Source of the DNA: an uncultured Eubacteriales bacterium
GTDB lineage: Bacteria; Bacillota; Clostridia; Oscillospirales; Acutalibacteraceae
Direction of reading: 5' to 3'
Assembly: GCA_934408795.1 (NCBI GenBank)
Contig: CAKRVQ010000066.1
Location: 1 to 6,368, forward strand
DNA length: 6,368 nucleotides
This document shows positions 3,635-6,368 of the stretch, piece by piece. A model generated the notes under the pieces. That model was not told where the DNA came from and made no database searches. It was given only the letters and a program-made list of their open reading frames with translations. Positions within the stretch are counted from its first letter, which is position 1. Every line of letters starts with the position of its first letter. Made by a program: the position numbers and the translations under genes.

Positions 3635-6368
3635 CTACTTTACCGGGCACTCACACTTATTATCGGAGGCGGTCAGTCTCTTCTTTTCGCCGTTCAGGAA
3701 GAACTCGACCTCATCGCCCGATTTAAGGGTAAACACGGCTCCCGCCTTTCCCACTTTAATGCCGATAACGGCTCCGTGATAGCAGATGTTGCAATCATAG
3801 CTGTCCCACTCGGACGGGATATGGGGTTCAAAATGAATGCCGTCCTTATAGTGCCTCATTCCGAGGAAGCCGTTGACCACGCACATCCAGACTCCGCCGA
3901 GGCAGGCAAGATGCAGTCCGTCCGCCGTGTTGTGCTTGAAGTCGGAAATATCCATATAAGCCGAGCAGCGGAAGAATTCATACGCCTCGGGCTTGCCGAG
4001 CTCCGACGCCATTATGGAATGGATCGCGGTCGAAAGCGATGAGCCGTGGTTGCACTTCGGCTCGTAATAATCATAGTCCCTGATCTTCTCTTCTCTCGTG
4101 AACATATCGCCCCTGATGAAGTTCAGAAGAACGACATCCGCCTGCTTTGACACCTGCATTCTCCAGAGGTCAAGGGGATGATACTTCCAGCGGATATCCA
4201 CATTTTTCGGCATCTTGTCCATATCCACCGGATCGTTGCGGACAAAGCTGTCGTCCTGCTCGTGTATGCCGAGCTCCTCGTTATACCTGTAGTACATATT
4301 GTCGGCGGCACGCTTCCAAAGATCAAGCTCGTCTTCGGTGAGCGAGCAGCGGCTTTCAAGTACCGCGTACTTCTCGGGGGCGTTCTTTTTCATATCCTCC
4401 GCCACTTCAAGGGCGTATCTCAGATGATACTGGACCATCATATTGGTATACATATTGTTGTTGACGCCGCAGGCATATTCATCGGGTCCGCAAACCACAT
4501 TTATACAGAACCTGTTGCCGAGCGTGGGTATAAAAGCACCTCTGTGAGACATAAACCTTGCGGTCTCAAATACCATTTCCGCACCGTAGTCGTAAAGGAA
4601 TTCCTTATCGCCCGTCGTATCACAATATCTCCATACCGAAAATGCGATGTCACTGTTAAGATGATACTCCGCGACCGAGGCTTCGAAAACGACGCTCGTC
4701 TCCGCTCCCGAGATACCGCACCAGGCGTACATTGCACCGACGGTGCCGAACTCCTTCGCTCTTGCTCTCGCTGTGTCAAGTATTCTGTACCTGTACATCA
4801 TAAGCTCTTTCTGCGTTTCGGGACGGGTAAAATTGTAGTACGGCATGAGGTACATCTCGGTATCCCAGAACACCTTGCCGCTGTAACCGGGTCCCGTAAG
4901 TCCCGTTGCGCCTATTGAGCACTTATTGGTCGTAACAAGCTGCTGGCGGAGCTCAAACAGACTGAATCTGACCGCCTGCTGATCCGCGGGGTTGCTTTTA
5001 ATGTTGATGTCGCCTATCTGCCACCAATCCGCCCAGAACTTTTTCTGTCTTTCGAGCAGCGCGGAAAAGCCCTGCAAAAGGTTATCGGCGACAAAGCGCA
5101 CCGCATCCCCTTCCATATCGTCGGTCTTATCCATTGAGCAGCTGAAGCCCGCATACTTGTTTACGGTAACCTTATCGCCCTTTGAAAGCGACGATCTCAC
5201 AACGACTCTGTATTCGTTGCCGTCGTTTTCGATTTCGGAGGTACCGCTTCCGATGATCTCATGGGCAAACGCCGAAGCGACCCTCTGACCTGTCGTTACC
5301 GACTGCTGAGTGAAAACATAAACGCCGTTGTTGTTCATCTCGCCGACCGGTTCGGTCTGATAGTCATCCGAGATCATGGTGGTCTTTATGATCTTAGACA
5401 CGACCGTAACATCGCCGTCAAAGTTGACCGCCTTTACGGTATAGCTTATCTCGGCGGTGTTGACATTTGTCATATCGACAAGGCGAAGGCTCTTTATTTC
5501 TGCCTTTTTGCCTGTCGATGTCTCAAAAACAAACGATCTTTCGATGACTCCGCCGCGCATATCGAGCACCCTTTTGTGCTCCTTGATGTTGCCTGCGGAG
5601 AAGCATGCCTTTTCACCGTCTATATATACTTCGAAAATACGCCAGTCGGCAAGGTTTATCGTAAACTCGTCGCCTTTGGAGAATCCGACGCACTTTGCAA
5701 GATGAACATACGGAACGGTCGCATAGATACCGTTTATGTACATTCCCGCACACTCGTTTATACCCTCATCGCTCTCGTCGTAGGTTCCTCTCAGTCCCAT
5801 ATAACCGTTGCCGAGTGCAAAGAGACTTTCGATATGACTTACATCGTTTTTGTCGAATCCCTCTTCTATGAGCTTATCCTCCGACACGGTGAGCGGCTGC
5901 TTTCTGCCCGACTCAAGGAATGTATCGACATCTATTTCATCGTAGCTTACGATAAACTGATCGGCTATATCTTCGGTCTCTTCCCTGTTTCCGACGCCGA
6001 CCGTTCTCATCTTTGCGGCTTTTGCACCCATTATTCCGGCGCGTGCATCCTCAAACACCACGCAATGGAAATCGGGGATGCCGAGCTTCTCGGCTCCGAG
6101 CAGGAATATTTCGGGGTCCGGCTTTGCCTTTTTCACATCATGGCCCGTTATCACTGCATCAAACAGATCGGCAAGACACAGCTTTGAAAGCACGAGATCG
6201 GCGTTCTTGCTTGAAGAGCAGAGAGATATTCTTGTTCCGTGAGCACGGAGTTTTTTGAGAAATTCGACCGCGCCGGGGTATATATCTCCCTCGTTTATGT
6301 TATCGAGAAGCTCCACATAATACTTGTTTTTTCTGTCTGCAAGGGCAAGCTTTTCCTCTTCAGGGAGG
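3635..6368 (-). CDS. Bifunctional beta-phosphoglucomutase / GH65 alpha-glucoside phosphorylase (5' end missing)
   Basis: The frame is open to the right edge; 910 codons are visible. A GTG at 6316 could be taken as a start, but the 17 codons before it (LPEEEKLALADRKNKYY) fit the beta-phosphoglucomutase cap, so the true start and the Asp nucleophile lie outside. Numbering from the first visible codon, HAD motifs are CSSSKNA (50-56), Lys82 in KAKPDPE and FEDARAG (105-111). After a linker, GH65 starts near 165: GNGYMGLRG (186-194), FWDTE (500-504), GAMYAW (544-549), GPDEY with the likely general acid Glu630, KQAD (741-744), the phosphate-binding HGSSLS (774-779) and His819 in GLHLA, then a C-terminal beta domain. 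GH65 phosphorylases invert, so the product should be beta-glucose 1-phosphate, which the mutase part turns into glucose 6-phosphate. No signal peptide can be judged, but both activities are intracellular. The disaccharide (maltose, trehalose, kojibiose, nigerose or other) cannot be told. Confidence 0.93.
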   Translation of the reverse strand, partial: LPEEEKLALADRKNKYYVELLDNINEGDIYPGAVEFLKKLRAHGTRISLCSSSKNADLVLSKLCLADLFDAVITGHDVKKAKPDPEIFLLGAEKLGIPDFHCVVFEDARAGIMGAKAAKMRTVGVGNREETEDIADQFIVSYDEIDVDTFLESGRKQPLTVSEDKLIEEGFDKNDVSHIESLFALGNGYMGLRGTYDESDEGINECAGMYINGIYATVPYVHLAKCVGFSKGDEFTINLADWRIFEVYIDGEKACFSAGNIKEHKRVLDMRGGVIERSFVFETSTGKKAEIKSLRLVDMTNVNTAEISYTVKAVNFDGDVTVVSKIIKTTMISDDYQTEPVGEMNNNGVYVFTQQSVTTGQRVASAFAHEIIGSGTSEIENDGNEYRVVVRSSLSKGDKVTVNKYAGFSCSMDKTDDMEGDAVRFVADNLLQGFSALLERQKKFWADWWQIGDINIKSNPADQQAVRFSLFELRQQLVTTNKCSIGATGLTGPGYSGKVFWDTEMYLMPYYNFTRPETQKELMMYRYRILDTARARAKEFGTVGAMYAWCGISGAETSVVFEASVAEYHLNSDIAFSVWRYCDTTGDKEFLYDYGAEMVFETARFMSHRGAFIPTLGNRFCINVVCGPDEYACGVNNNMYTNMMVQYHLRYALEVAEDMKKNAPEKYAVLESRCSLTEDELDLWKRAADNMYYRYNEELGIHEQDDSFVRNDPVDMDKMPKNVDIRWKYHPLDLWRMQVSKQADVVLLNFIRGDMFTREEKIRDYDYYEPKCNHGSSLSTAIHSIMASELGKPEAYEFFRCSAYMDISDFKHNTADGLHLACLGGVWMCVVNGFLGMRHYKDGIHFEPHIPSEWDSYDCNICYHGAVIGIKVGKAGAVFTLKSGDEVEFFLNGEKKRLTASDNKCECPVK

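Noticed and set aside
4178..4918. 246-codon plus-strand open frame
   Set aside because: It is antisense to the conserved GH65 catalytic region, which includes the GPDEY and FWDTE motifs; no domain was seen in it.
5261..6187. Long 308-codon plus-strand open frame
   Set aside because: It lies entirely antisense to the well-supported fusion gene, has no recognisable motifs, and follows from the codon bias of the opposite strand.

Overview
The window looks like an ordinary chromosomal segment of an anaerobic Firmicute, most likely of class Clostridia (a gut- or rumen-type Oscillospirales/Lachnospirales-like bacterium). The reasons are clostridial-style MurC motifs, a CCA-adding enzyme without an HD domain, strong GGAGG-type ribosome binding sites, sigma-A-like promoters, and a GH65 phosphorylase fused to beta-phosphoglucomutase. 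The genus cannot be fixed from this sequence. No CRISPR array, tRNA, rRNA, transposase or phage gene was seen.

Layout from left to right: (1) 1-460, minus strand, the first 153 codons of an unrecognised protein that resembles a TIM-barrel glycoside hydrolase and runs off the left edge. (2) 589-1986, minus, complete murC (peptidoglycan precursor synthesis), starting at TTG behind a strong GGAGGT site. (3) 1987-2159, a compact divergent control region. It holds a murC-leader hairpin, two back-to-back sigma-A-type promoters whose -10 hexamers overlap on opposite strands, and a short palindrome. (4) 2160-3362, plus, complete cca (tRNA nucleotidyltransferase). (5) 3363-3634, a 272-base non-coding gap between convergent genes, with tandem hairpins that end in a terminator-like structure, then a degenerate 24-base repeat and another hairpin. 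(6) 3635-6368, minus, the 3' 910 codons of a bifunctional beta-phosphoglucomutase/GH65 phosphorylase whose N-terminus lies beyond the right edge.

How the genes relate: murC and cca are housekeeping genes transcribed away from each other, probably from mutually interfering promoters. The fusion enzyme belongs to carbohydrate metabolism. Its GH65 part should phosphorolyse an alpha-glucoside to beta-glucose 1-phosphate, and its mutase part should convert that to glucose 6-phosphate. The left-edge protein may also act on carbohydrates, but that is only a fold-level impression.

Nothing here is a clear new defence or mobile system. The parts most worth a second look are the overlapping divergent promoters, the structured intergenic element after cca, the unassigned specificity of the GH65 fusion, and the unrecognised left-edge protein.
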